Assembly (NCBI GenBank): GCA_947500135.1
Contig: CANMQX010000008.1
Location: 95,600 to 159,599 of the forward strand
Reading direction: 5' to 3'
DNA: 64,000 bases
Origin: an uncultured Paracoccaceae bacterium
GTDB taxonomy: Bacteria; Pseudomonadota; Alphaproteobacteria; Rhodobacterales; Rhodobacteraceae
The position numbers and the translations under genes are program-made. Under the pieces are notes generated by a model. That model worked only from the letters and a program-made list of their open reading frames with translations, made no database searches and was not told the origin of the DNA. Below, one piece after another: positions 45,567-53,204 of this stretch (position 1 is the stretch's first letter; each line of letters starts with the position of its first letter).

Positions 45567-46928
45567 TTAGTCGCCGATTGCGCGCAAAACCCGATCAAGG
45601 GCTTCGCCCTGCGGCGACATCGCAATCGGGGCATCCTTGGCCAGATTGTAGTATTGCGATGGATCATATTGCTGCACAGGCAGGCGCAGATGATCGGCAT
45701 TCAATAAACCCATGGCGGCCAGAACGGAATAGGACGCAATCACCTCTTCTGCCTGGGCAGAGATCAGGTTGGCCTGCGCGTCAAGCAGCTCTTGTTCTGC
45801 GTTCAGCACATCAAGGGTGGTGCGAGAGCCAAGTGTTGCTTCTTCACGCACCCCTTCGAATGCGACACGCGCAGCGCGGATCTGCTGATCGGATGCGCCA
45901 CGGGATGCACGGGCAACCCGCAGGAAAGAATAGGCGTTACCGACCTGCTGGGCGATCCCCTGCGTCGTCACCAGGAGACCTGCACGCGCTGCGTCACGAC
46001 GCGACATGAATTGTCTGATCTGGCTGGACAACCGGCCACCGCTATAGATTGGTCCACCCGCCTGAATGCCAATCTGGCGCGACTCGTCGCCATCAGGATC
46101 AACGGCAACAAAGCCTTCAAGCGAAATCGTCGGCCCCAATGCGGCCTCAGCCCGGCGAATATTCAACTCTGCCGCACTGACGGCATGCTGAGCCTGCCTG
46201 ATGTCGGGGTGGTTACGGACGGCAAAGTTCTTGGCGTCCTGAATGTCGCGCGACAGTGGTGCGGCTGAAACTGGGCGCAATTGCTGCGGCGCACGTCCAA
46301 CAGCTGCTCGGTATTCTTCGATAGACCGGGCCAATTCACCCTCGGCAGCGGCCAGCAAGCTACGCGCGGCAGCAAGGCGGGCCTCGGCCAGCGCAACATC
46401 TGTGCGTGTCACCTCGCCCACTTCAAAACGGTCCTGCGCGGCCCGGAATTCCTGGGTCAAAACCCGCACGTTGTTCTGACGAAGCGATACAAATTCGGTA
46501 TCGCTGCGCACTTGCATATAGGCTTGCACCGCGCGCAGCAGGACATCCTGCTCGACAGACCGCAAGGATTGTCGCGTCCCCAAAATCGTCTCTTTCTGAG
46601 ATTCCACCGCCAGTCGGTTGGACCCACCATCATAGAGTGTCAAAGAGGCGGATATCCGCGCAGATGCCTGCAGCAAGTCAGATCCGGGTATAGGGCGCGG
46701 ACTTGTATTGGTGGCCTGCGCCGACCAGCTGATCACCGGCAAGGTCGACGCGACCGATTGCGCCAAATCCTCATCAGCCGCGCGCAACAAGGCGCGGTTC
46801 TGTTCCAGCAAACCCGAGTTATTGTAGGCCGATGTCAACGCATCGGCGAGCGTTTCACCCGTGGCCGCGCCACCCGAAACAACCGCAAAAACGGCGGCCC
46901 ACGTGGCAATTTTTACCCGCTTAATCAT
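45567..46928 (-). CDS. TolC-family outer-membrane channel
   Basis: The 453-residue product has a signal peptide (about residues 1-23, ending GGAATG) and the alternating TolC repeat layout: two halves of long helices with ALTSAYNNSGLLEQNRALLR near the N-terminus, and, in the second half, PTISLEGFVAVDPDGDESRQ and STLTQFMSRR-like segments. It would pair with type I or RND exporters; none is adjacent. It lies 65 bp from the downstream methyltransferase gene. Confidence 0.87.
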   Translation of the reverse strand: MIKRVKIATWAAVFAVVSGGAATGETLADALTSAYNNSGLLEQNRALLRAADEDLAQSVASTLPVISWSAQATNTSPRPIPGSDLLQASARISASLTLYDGGSNRLAVESQKETILGTRQSLRSVEQDVLLRAVQAYMQVRSDTEFVSLRQNNVRVLTQEFRAAQDRFEVGEVTRTDVALAEARLAAARSLLAAAEGELARSIEEYRAAVGRAPQQLRPVSAAPLSRDIQDAKNFAVRNHPDIRQAQHAVSAAELNIRRAEAALGPTISLEGFVAVDPDGDESRQIGIQAGGPIYSGGRLSSQIRQFMSRRDAARAGLLVTTQGIAQQVGNAYSFLRVARASRGASDQQIRAARVAFEGVREEATLGSRTTLDVLNAEQELLDAQANLISAQAEEVIASYSVLAAMGLLNADHLRLPVQQYDPSQYYNLAKDAPIAMSPQGEALDRVLRAIGD

Positions 46929-46993
46929 GATCCTGCGCCTCTAACTTTATGCTTTTTTCCAAAAGATACAGCAACCGCGCCGAATGACCAATC

Positions 46994-47647
46994 CTAAAGT
47001 GCGAATGCAGGCGGCTTGTGGAACCCGGGCAACACAGGCGCGCCTGCGTTAAAAGCAAAGCGCCAGTTCACATTGCCGTCAATCTTATGCCCAATCCGTA
47101 CCACACCCAATGCCCCTTCGGCAAAGATGCACGCGATCCGGCCCCCCTCGCGCAGCTGCGCCAGCAAAGCATCCGGCACAAACTCAACCGCGCCCTGGAT
47201 CAGAATGATGTCATAGGGTCCGGATTTGGCGGCCCCTTCGGTCAGATCGGCAATCATGACAGCAGCATTATCCACGCCCTGCTCAGATAGTAGCGTCTGG
47301 GCTTCCTCCATCCTCGCCTCATCATCTTCCAGACCAACGACAAAATCGCACATCCGCGCCAAAACGGCGGTGGAATATCCCAGCCCACACCCAAGATCGA
47401 GTGCGACATGATGCGGTTGCACCTCCAACGCATCCAGCATCTTGGCCAGGCTGCGCGGCTCAAGCAAGGTGCGCCCGCCGCCAATTTCCAGATTTTCACC
47501 GATATAGGCAGCTTCACGCAGATTGGCGGGCACAAAGGCTTCTCGCGGCACATCAAGCATCGCGTCAATGATCGGGAATTTCGTTACATCGGACGGACGT
47601 ATCTGGGTATCGACCATCATGGTGCGGCGGGCGGCATAGTCACTCAC
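46994..47647 (-). CDS. Protein-L-isoaspartate O-methyltransferase-type methyltransferase
   Basis: The 217-residue S-adenosylmethionine enzyme belongs to the PIMT (Pcm) family: VDTQIRPSDVTKFPIIDAML, PREAFVPANLREAAYIGENL and motif I VALDLGCGLGYSTAVLARM (about residues 78-96). It may repair isoaspartyl residues; the short C-terminus makes the substrate uncertain. It lies upstream of the TolC gene, and its start is 134 bp from tRNA-Cys. Confidence 0.85.
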   Translation of the reverse strand: MSDYAARRTMMVDTQIRPSDVTKFPIIDAMLDVPREAFVPANLREAAYIGENLEIGGGRTLLEPRSLAKMLDALEVQPHHVALDLGCGLGYSTAVLARMCDFVVGLEDDEARMEEAQTLLSEQGVDNAAVMIADLTEGAAKSGPYDIILIQGAVEFVPDALLAQLREGGRIACIFAEGALGVVRIGHKIDGNVNWRFAFNAGAPVLPGFHKPPAFAL

Positions 47648-47780
47648 GGGCGGAACTCACTGGTTGAGAAGTTTCGATGTTTCATGCCACAGAAGGGGTG
47701 TGGCGGCAACGGGTGATAAGGCCGCCAGAGCATCTTGCACGTCGCGGGGGCATGGTATATCCGACGCGAGCACCCCGGTC

Positions 47781-47854
47781 GGCGAGTTGGCGGAGTGGTG
47801 ACGCAGCGGATTGCAAATCCGTGTACACCGGTTCGATTCCGGTACTCGCCTCCA
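47781..47854 (+). tRNA. tRNA-Cys (GCA), island insertion site
   Basis: The acceptor GGCGAGT/ACTCGCC and the T-arm pair, with discriminator T and encoded CCA. The anticodon loop TTGCAAA gives GCA. Its 3' end forms the left copy of the 20-bp att repeat, so the tRNA is the attachment site of the island and stays intact. Confidence 0.96.
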
Positions 47855-47857
47855 TTT
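47838..47857 (+). repeat. attL: 20-bp direct repeat in the tRNA-Cys 3' end
   Basis: TCCGGTACTCGCCTCCATTT spans the T-arm, acceptor 3' strand, CCA and three bases beyond. It is identical to 57044-57063. Confidence 0.9.
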
Positions 47858-47892
47858 CTTTCTAAATCAATGGGTTAACGGCTGAATAGTCG

Positions 47893-47913
47893 AGTGTGAC
47901 ACAAAGTGGGACA
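47893..47913 (+). repeat. Putative integrase arm sites, left pair
   Basis: Two copies of AGTGnGACA (AGTGTGACA at 47893 and AGTGGGACA at 47905), 12 bp apart, lie just inside the left att repeat. The right end holds the same motif pair with the same 12-bp phasing (56961, 56973). This is typical of arm-type binding sites of tyrosine integrases. Confidence 0.6.
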
Positions 47914-47921
47914 TACACCCT

Positions 47922-49505
47922 ATGATGCTGTCATCTTATCTATCCCCTTCAAGACACGGGGTTTTCTACTTCCGCTGGCCGTTGCCTACGCTAGAAGGCC
48001 AGCCAAGAAGAACAGTCAGGCTATCTTTGCGGACACGTTGCCCAGATCGGGCTGGCGATTTAGCCCGCCATCTTGCATCCTGTGGCCGATTGATACAAGA
48101 AAACAAGACTTTGGCTGGACTACGGCAAGACGAGATACGCGAGAAAGTGCAGGCTTTTTTCAAGGCGCAGCTGGACCAATATCTCGATTGGATGGATCAG
48201 CGTGGCTTATCAAAGCAGGCCTTGATCGAGGCTCGCGAAGAAATGTTGGACCACCAAGACTTTGTAGAGATGGAAACGACACACCCGCAATTCCTTCCTA
48301 TCGCCCGTTTTAAGCGCAAAATGGACGTCTCTGACTTCGATTGGGACGCCAGCCAGCCCCGCGCGACGATTGAGCTACGGAAAGGCCGCCGCGATATGCT
48401 CATGCGCGTTCTGGAGGCCGCTGAGCGCCTTGAGCACTATTCATTTGCCGACGCCTCGGCTGTAGCGCCTGCCGCCCCTGTGCCCGCCCTGCCAGCGTCT
48501 TCGCCGTTAGGCGCGGCGGTGGATGATTTCATCGCAGAACACGCGCGGCAATGGGCGGTAAAGACCATCGGTCAGAACCGGGCTTATCTCAATATCCTCG
48601 TGGAATACTTCGGGCCAGATAGGCTCCTTGCTACGATCACCAAGCAAGACGCAAACGCGGTCAAGAAGGTCTTGCAGGCATTGCCAGCAAGCCGGAACAC
48701 AAAGCCAAAGCTTAAGGCCATGCCTCTAATGGACGTCATCAACGAACCGGGACACCGTAAGATCGCGCCCAAAACAATCAACAGTCACATTCAGATGTTC
48801 AATAGTTTCTTTGATTGGGCAGAGCGGCATGGCTACGCGCCTCATACACTGTTCGACAAGATGAAAGTGGCTAAGGCGAAGAATAGCGAGACAGAACGCA
48901 AGCCCTTTACTGCTGAGCACACCCGTTTGATGTTTGCAGAGTTGACTAACAATACGTCAGAGCTTGTGCGTAAAGACAGCCACAAGTGGGGCATGCTTCT
49001 TAGTATGTTCACCGGGGCACGTTTGAATGAGGTATGCCAACTCGACGTTGCCGATGTGCAGCAAGATGGTGACATTTGGTTTCTCAACATCACCGACGAA
49101 GGCGATGACAACAAAAGTGTGAAGTCGCGGGCAGGCAGGCGCAAGGTGCCGCTGCATTCTGAGTTGATCCGGCTTGGCTTCCTCGACTTTGTAGCAACCC
49201 GTAAGACTGGCGTACGCTTGTTCCCAGACTATAGCTACAGCGTAAATGGCGGCTATGGTCGCAACTTGGGGCGCTGTTGCAATGAAAGCTTCTTGCCAAA
49301 GCTGCACATCAAGCAACCGGGACTGGTCTTTCACAGCTTACGGCACACGGTCGTTACGCGACTGGGCCAAGCGAGTGTGCCAGAACCGATAATCCAATGC
49401 ATTGTCGGTCATGCCCGGTCAGGCGTGACCCAAGAAGTCTATATGCGGGAAGGTTACACACTGGCCCAACTCAAAGATGCTATCGACACCTTTACGATTG
49501 GCTAA
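47922..49505 (+). CDS. Tyrosine site-specific integrase
   Basis: The integrase has 527 residues, with an N-terminal DUF6538-like part (FYFRWPLPTLEGQPRR), a SAM-like core-binding domain (about 185-325) and a catalytic domain. Arg about 367 lies in TGARLNEVCQL; His 471-Arg 474 are in HSLRHTVVT; a second His is in VGHARSG; the nucleophile Tyr is in QEVYMREGY at about 507. It would integrate and excise the island at tRNA-Cys. The ATG 64 bp after the left repeat is one of two adjacent Met codons. Confidence 0.93.
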   Translation: MMLSSYLSPSRHGVFYFRWPLPTLEGQPRRTVRLSLRTRCPDRAGDLARHLASCGRLIQENKTLAGLRQDEIREKVQAFFKAQLDQYLDWMDQRGLSKQALIEAREEMLDHQDFVEMETTHPQFLPIARFKRKMDVSDFDWDASQPRATIELRKGRRDMLMRVLEAAERLEHYSFADASAVAPAAPVPALPASSPLGAAVDDFIAEHARQWAVKTIGQNRAYLNILVEYFGPDRLLATITKQDANAVKKVLQALPASRNTKPKLKAMPLMDVINEPGHRKIAPKTINSHIQMFNSFFDWAERHGYAPHTLFDKMKVAKAKNSETERKPFTAEHTRLMFAELTNNTSELVRKDSHKWGMLLSMFTGARLNEVCQLDVADVQQDGDIWFLNITDEGDDNKSVKSRAGRRKVPLHSELIRLGFLDFVATRKTGVRLFPDYSYSVNGGYGRNLGRCCNESFLPKLHIKQPGLVFHSLRHTVVTRLGQASVPEPIIQCIVGHARSGVTQEVYMREGYTLAQLKDAIDTFTIG

Positions 49506-50236
49506 CCTGCGTACGGAGCAGGGCCGTCCTGCATGGCCCTCTCCATAGCGTAGGCCACGCGGCTCGCTTCCAGCCGGATTGCTTCCAGTGCTCCTGATGT
49601 CATCGCTTCTATTGTGATGTCTGCTATCCACTGCGGATCGGCTTCTTCCATCCGGCCAAGGTCTTTGAGTTGACCCGCAATAAAGGCCGCACCCATCGTG
49701 TGCATATCGAGGTTAGACAACTTGAGACCGATTGCTTGCACGGTTCCGTCAAAAGCACCCAAGGCGGCGGCTGAAAACTCGCCATCGTCAACTTTCCGAT
49801 CAATAGAGCGCAAATAGCCTACGTGGTGAAGACCAGCCGCAAGCTGTATGTCTTCCAGAAATTCAGAGTGCGACTGCTCAGCAACGCCCTCGAGTGGTTC
49901 GTCATTCGAATGCACAGTCGGAACAACATCTTCTTGCCTCAGTGGGACAATGAAGTTGTTTTTTGCCTTAGGGTCCATTGCGCCTGCACAAAATGCACTC
50001 ACTACAAAGGCAAGGCCAAGCGGCACGACGAAGGCCAATAATAGAAACCCCACGATCAGGAATAACCACCAATGCGTCTTGAAGAACTGGATTGTGCCAG
50101 TGGCGGCCAACAAACGCATTTGAAGGTTCCACCAATACCGCCCGACAACGGCGAGGCTAGCGCTTGCAGCGGCGAAGCCTTCATTGGCCGCGCCGAAGGC
50201 AACATGATGGTCAGGTGTCTTGTCGTTGAGGCTCAT
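49502..50236 (-). CDS. Unknown protein with one or two membrane segments
   Basis: The 244-residue protein has one strongly hydrophobic stretch (WLFLIVGFLLLAFVVPLGLA and VVSAFCAG, about residues 56-85), then a soluble C-terminal half rich in Ala/Gly (residues ~100-244). GGAGAG precedes the ATG. It is convergent with the integrase, overlapping it by 4 bp, and divergent from the XRE gene. I do not recognise its family. A role in island maintenance or defence is only guessed from location. Confidence 0.72.
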   Translation of the reverse strand: MSLNDKTPDHHVAFGAANEGFAAASASLAVVGRYWWNLQMRLLAATGTIQFFKTHWWLFLIVGFLLLAFVVPLGLAFVVSAFCAGAMDPKAKNNFIVPLRQEDVVPTVHSNDEPLEGVAEQSHSEFLEDIQLAAGLHHVGYLRSIDRKVDDGEFSAAALGAFDGTVQAIGLKLSNLDMHTMGAAFIAGQLKDLGRMEEADPQWIADITIEAMTSGALEAIRLEASRVAYAMERAMQDGPAPYAG

Positions 50237-50306
50237 TTGGCTCTCCGTGATGTAGTCGAAATGTCAACCGTCGCTTCGGCTGGTTCACAGGGCAAAGCGT
50301 CAAGAA

Positions 50307-50323
50307 TATCTAAATTTTAGATA
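50307..50323. promoter_or_regulatory. 17-bp near-palindrome upstream of the island XRE gene
   Basis: TATCTAAATTTTAGATA is palindromic except at the centre. Another TTTTTAAGATATA element follows at 50327-50340. It lies 50 bp before the XRE start, between it and the divergent membrane gene, so it is a likely operator for the XRE protein. Confidence 0.55.
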
Positions 50324-50374
50324 CCTGTTTTTAAGATATAGTCAACAAGCCCGGTGCAATATCATGGGGCTTTC

Positions 50375-50617
50375 ATGCCGAAAACTCTCGGAGATCAACG
50401 GCATGACAAGCTGATCAGCTTCCTCATTGAGGCGCGGAGCGAAGCTGGCATTACACAGGTGGAGCTTGCTGAGAAAATGAAGGTCTACCAATCCCTCATT
50501 GCGCGACTTGAAAGCGGTCAACGTCGCGTCGATGTTGTTGAGTTAATCAAGTTAGGCGAGGTTCTGGGCTTCGATCCTGCTGAAATCGTAAAAAAAATTG
50601 CAAACATGAGAGGCTAG
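50375..50617 (+). CDS. Island XRE-family regulator
   Basis: An 80-residue protein almost entirely made of a helix-turn-helix: FLIEARSEAGITQVELAEKM and, after KVYQSLIARLESGQRR, VVELIKLGEVLGFDPAEIV. ATG 50375 is preferred over GTG 50354. It resembles control proteins of restriction-modification and integrative elements. The neighbouring palindrome could be its operator. It is the only regulator in the island. Confidence 0.8.
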   Translation: MPKTLGDQRHDKLISFLIEARSEAGITQVELAEKMKVYQSLIARLESGQRRVDVVELIKLGEVLGFDPAEIVKKIANMRG

Positions 50618-50669
50618 AATTTCGAAGCCGTTGTAAGCGTCCGTTGAACCCGCCCTACGGGACCACGGA

Positions 50670-50741
50670 GTTGAGGACAATCCTACTGAAATCGTTCACA
50701 AGCTGGCAGGGATGAAAGCTTCAGACTATACACCTATCTAG
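50670..50741 (+). pseudogene. Duplicated C-terminal tail of an XRE protein
   Basis: In frame, VEDNPTEIVHKLAGMKASDY and TPI precede a TAG. The first part mirrors the end of the intact XRE gene (DPAEIVKKIANM). It looks like the remnant of a second XRE gene whose start and HTH are lost. Confidence 0.5.
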
Positions 50742-50955
50742 TTAAGTATCTGAAGTTAATTGATAAATCCACATTTCAAAGTTAAAACCCTATCGTTACC
50801 AGTAATGAGGGAGGGCCACTGGTGGTCTGACCGAATGTTGTTACCTTGTCTGTTGTTAAGTATCACTTAAATGAATATGGTATGTTTTTATATAATATAT
50901 AATATTTTTAATCCGTAGCTTACGTGATATCTTCATGTGCATTGAGAGAATGCGC
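50742..50955. other. AT-rich gap at the end of the island operon
   Basis: This stretch has a run of TATATAATATATAATATTTTT near 50890-50915, and I see no coding frame. It lies downstream of the leftward operon (stop at 50956), so it could terminate it, or hold a promoter for the rightward XRE remnant. Nothing more can be supported. Confidence 0.3.
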
Positions 50956-52368
50956 TCATGATCGTAGCTGATCTTGATTGTTATAGAAGTCTTGCAAACG
51001 CGCCTCATAACCAATTGGATTTAGAAGCTCGTCGATATCTAATTCATCCACCTGTCCTGCTGTAGTTATCCGTTCTCCCTTTCCAAGCTTATAGCTTACT
51101 TCTCCAAACACACCGAATTCGGCTTCAAACGCCTCTTGCATAGCTCTTGTAAGATCATCAAGTAGATCATGATGCACAATGAAGCTGTCGTGGATTGGCA
51201 AGCATGGGTAACCCTGAGCGGCAAATTTCAGCATCACTGTCTCAGCAAGCAGACTGTCTCTATATTGCAGGCGAAGACCAATCCCTGTTCCGAAATGATG
51301 TTCGAATTCAGGAAAGCAGCTGACTACATATAGAAGAAAATCCTGCCATTTCATGTCCATCAAGTCTTCAGTGAAGCCATCAACTGGACTGATTTTCTTA
51401 GTGCTGTCCGCGTTCAGCAGTGCATTGAATGCTAGCTTAACAACTTTACGAGCTTTCTCATTTTCCGATCTTGAATAGCACTGTTTGTATGGGTCTGATG
51501 GAATAGACTGGCCATCCATTGCATATAGCATCGCTGCATGGAGGCCTGCATAGTCCACCTCAACCGTCCGCTTCCCGTTGATCAAGATCAGAGGCCGGAG
51601 CTGCGAAGGAATGCTTATCCACCAAGCGCCGTAGAACCGTCCACCTTGCTCCCAATCATCATTGTTGAAGACACGATGAACCGTCCTTGCTGCAAAGTCG
51701 AAAGACTGACTGGCTTCCTCCTCGCGCTTGCCACTCACAGCCGCTTTGTGCGCGATCAGTTCGTTGTCCGGTAACGCAATGTCAGCCCAATGGTTGCGAA
51801 GCATCGTGTTTATTATCTGAAGGCGATCTCGCGCATCGTTGGCAATTTGAATATCGCCATATTCGATCTTTTTCTTTTTATCGTCCTTTAAGACTATTCC
51901 TTCAGAGGAGCTGTGTCGACGCAAGAGCGCAACGGAAGCGCCCGCGTCAAGCAAAGCGTTCAAGAGTATTGCTGACGCCCTGTGACGCGCTACGCGGCTA
52001 GTTTTGCCCAATGGGTCGTGCCAATAGGGTGTCGAGATAATCACAAGGCCTTGGCTGATCAAAATGCCCAGCGCGTCCTGAAAAGTCCGAGCTGATATGA
52101 ACGAAGCGCCATAGCGTGACTTACCTATTGCTTGCAGGGCAGTCGTACCGGAGGGGATACTGACCTCTAAACTTGGATCACTTTCATACGCACGGTACAA
52201 GTCCAGCACTATTGCTCTGATTGCAGCGTCAAAGCTAGGTTGTGCTGTCGACTTCCGTTTCCGCGTGCGCACTTCAGCCAAAGTCATCTCTTCGCAAAGC
52301 TCATTTAGGCACTTGAGCAGCTTAGCTGCGTCGGTAGTCCATTGAGGGTCAAATGGGCGTGACGGCAC
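50956..52368 (-). CDS. Orphan family A polymerase-like (PolA/T7 RNAP palm) protein
   Basis: The 470-residue protein has no family I can name with certainty. It shows a spaced trio resembling family A polymerase motifs: motif A EVDYAGLHAAMLYAMDG (Asp 272), motif B ARKVVKLAFNALLNA (Arg 307, Lys 311) and motif C LPIHDSFIVHH (His 393-Asp 394). An upstream GRFYGAWWISIP block (243-254) may be another conserved element. The N-terminal 240 residues show no exonuclease motif. The start is GTG. It ends a four-gene operon after the HEPN-type gene (20-bp gap). Confidence 0.65.
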   Translation of the reverse strand: MPSRPFDPQWTTDAAKLLKCLNELCEEMTLAEVRTRKRKSTAQPSFDAAIRAIVLDLYRAYESDPSLEVSIPSGTTALQAIGKSRYGASFISARTFQDALGILISQGLVIISTPYWHDPLGKTSRVARHRASAILLNALLDAGASVALLRRHSSSEGIVLKDDKKKKIEYGDIQIANDARDRLQIINTMLRNHWADIALPDNELIAHKAAVSGKREEEASQSFDFAARTVHRVFNNDDWEQGGRFYGAWWISIPSQLRPLILINGKRTVEVDYAGLHAAMLYAMDGQSIPSDPYKQCYSRSENEKARKVVKLAFNALLNADSTKKISPVDGFTEDLMDMKWQDFLLYVVSCFPEFEHHFGTGIGLRLQYRDSLLAETVMLKFAAQGYPCLPIHDSFIVHHDLLDDLTRAMQEAFEAEFGVFGEVSYKLGKGERITTAGQVDELDIDELLNPIGYEARLQDFYNNQDQLRS

Positions 52369-52388
52369 GGTCTATATCTGTCTCTTTT

Positions 52389-53204
52389 TCATTGGATGCT
52401 ATCGAGAAATTTCATGACTATACGGTAAGCAGGTTCATACGCCCTAAAAGCCTGTTCTTCCGGCTGCAATTCGCCATGCAGCAAAGCATTGCGCATTGAA
52501 TAGATTATTTCGATCAGCCCACAAAATAGCTCTGTATCCTCACAGTGAAAAGCAATGTCTCCTGCTTGTATTGGGCGATGCGTTCCAGCAGTTAAGTCAC
52601 TGAGTGGTCTGGGATTACATTGCTGATACAAGTTTCTAAGTTGATCTTGCTGAACGGGTGAAAGGCTGTTGACGTAGTCGTGCTGGACCATCAAGCCATC
52701 TAAATCATAATTATCATGCGCAAACATGAACCGTACATTTCCGCCCTCCCTGCGAACCTCAGCACTCCACTGTCTGTTCGCTTTGGTGACTGTATATACA
52801 TGACGGTTGTAGGTGCGCGTTTGGGGTAAGTTGACTCCTCTGTTCAAACATACTGATCTGAAAGATATGTGATTGAGACGGTCATCTTCGAATACCTCAA
52901 TACGGTAAGCCTCCAGACGGCTGTGCAGCTCAGAGATTAGTAGTTTAAACTCTTGCGCGTCTTCAGCATCCGGTATCCGCCTCCCGTTTTCGTCGTTTTG
53001 TACGTGGCGAAGCAGTGGAACTATGGTCGCCCTGACAGGGTTAGCACGGTCCCTAACATAGTTAAGACCAAGCCTGTCACTTCGTGTTTGTGTTTCATGT
53101 CGATACCAGGCATTGAACGCTGCCCAAGCCTTTATAAACGGCCCAATATAATCGAGCTCAGCCTTCTCTTTCCATAGTCGTGCTTGGTTAGGTAGTCGCG
53201 CCAT
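52389..53204 (-). CDS. HEPN-type protein of the restriction operon
   Basis: The 271-residue protein ends in a helical region with the Rx4H motif MRNALLHGELQPEE (Arg 238, His 243), the catalytic pattern of HEPN RNases. An N-terminal helical part (KAWAAFNAWYRHETQTRSDR) also looks HEPN-like. A strong GGGAGGTGATTT site precedes the ATG. The start overlaps the specificity gene by 17 bp, so it is a tightly coupled part of the operon. HEPN proteins in such places often act as toxins or abortive-infection RNases. Confidence 0.72.
   Translation of the reverse strand: MARLPNQARLWKEKAELDYIGPFIKAWAAFNAWYRHETQTRSDRLGLNYVRDRANPVRATIVPLLRHVQNDENGRRIPDAEDAQEFKLLISELHSRLEAYRIEVFEDDRLNHISFRSVCLNRGVNLPQTRTYNRHVYTVTKANRQWSAEVRREGGNVRFMFAHDNYDLDGLMVQHDYVNSLSPVQQDQLRNLYQQCNPRPLSDLTAGTHRPIQAGDIAFHCEDTELFCGLIEIIYSMRNALLHGELQPEEQAFRAYEPAYRIVMKFLDSIQ

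Noticed and set aside
47961..48250. Phage-like cargo next to the island integrase
   Set aside because: No capsid, terminase or lysis gene occurs in the island, so a prophage is not supported.
50860..50930. AT-rich repeat-like stretch, possible origin or CRISPR leader
   Set aside because: No repeated spacer units and no replication genes are nearby; it is only an AT-rich operon end.
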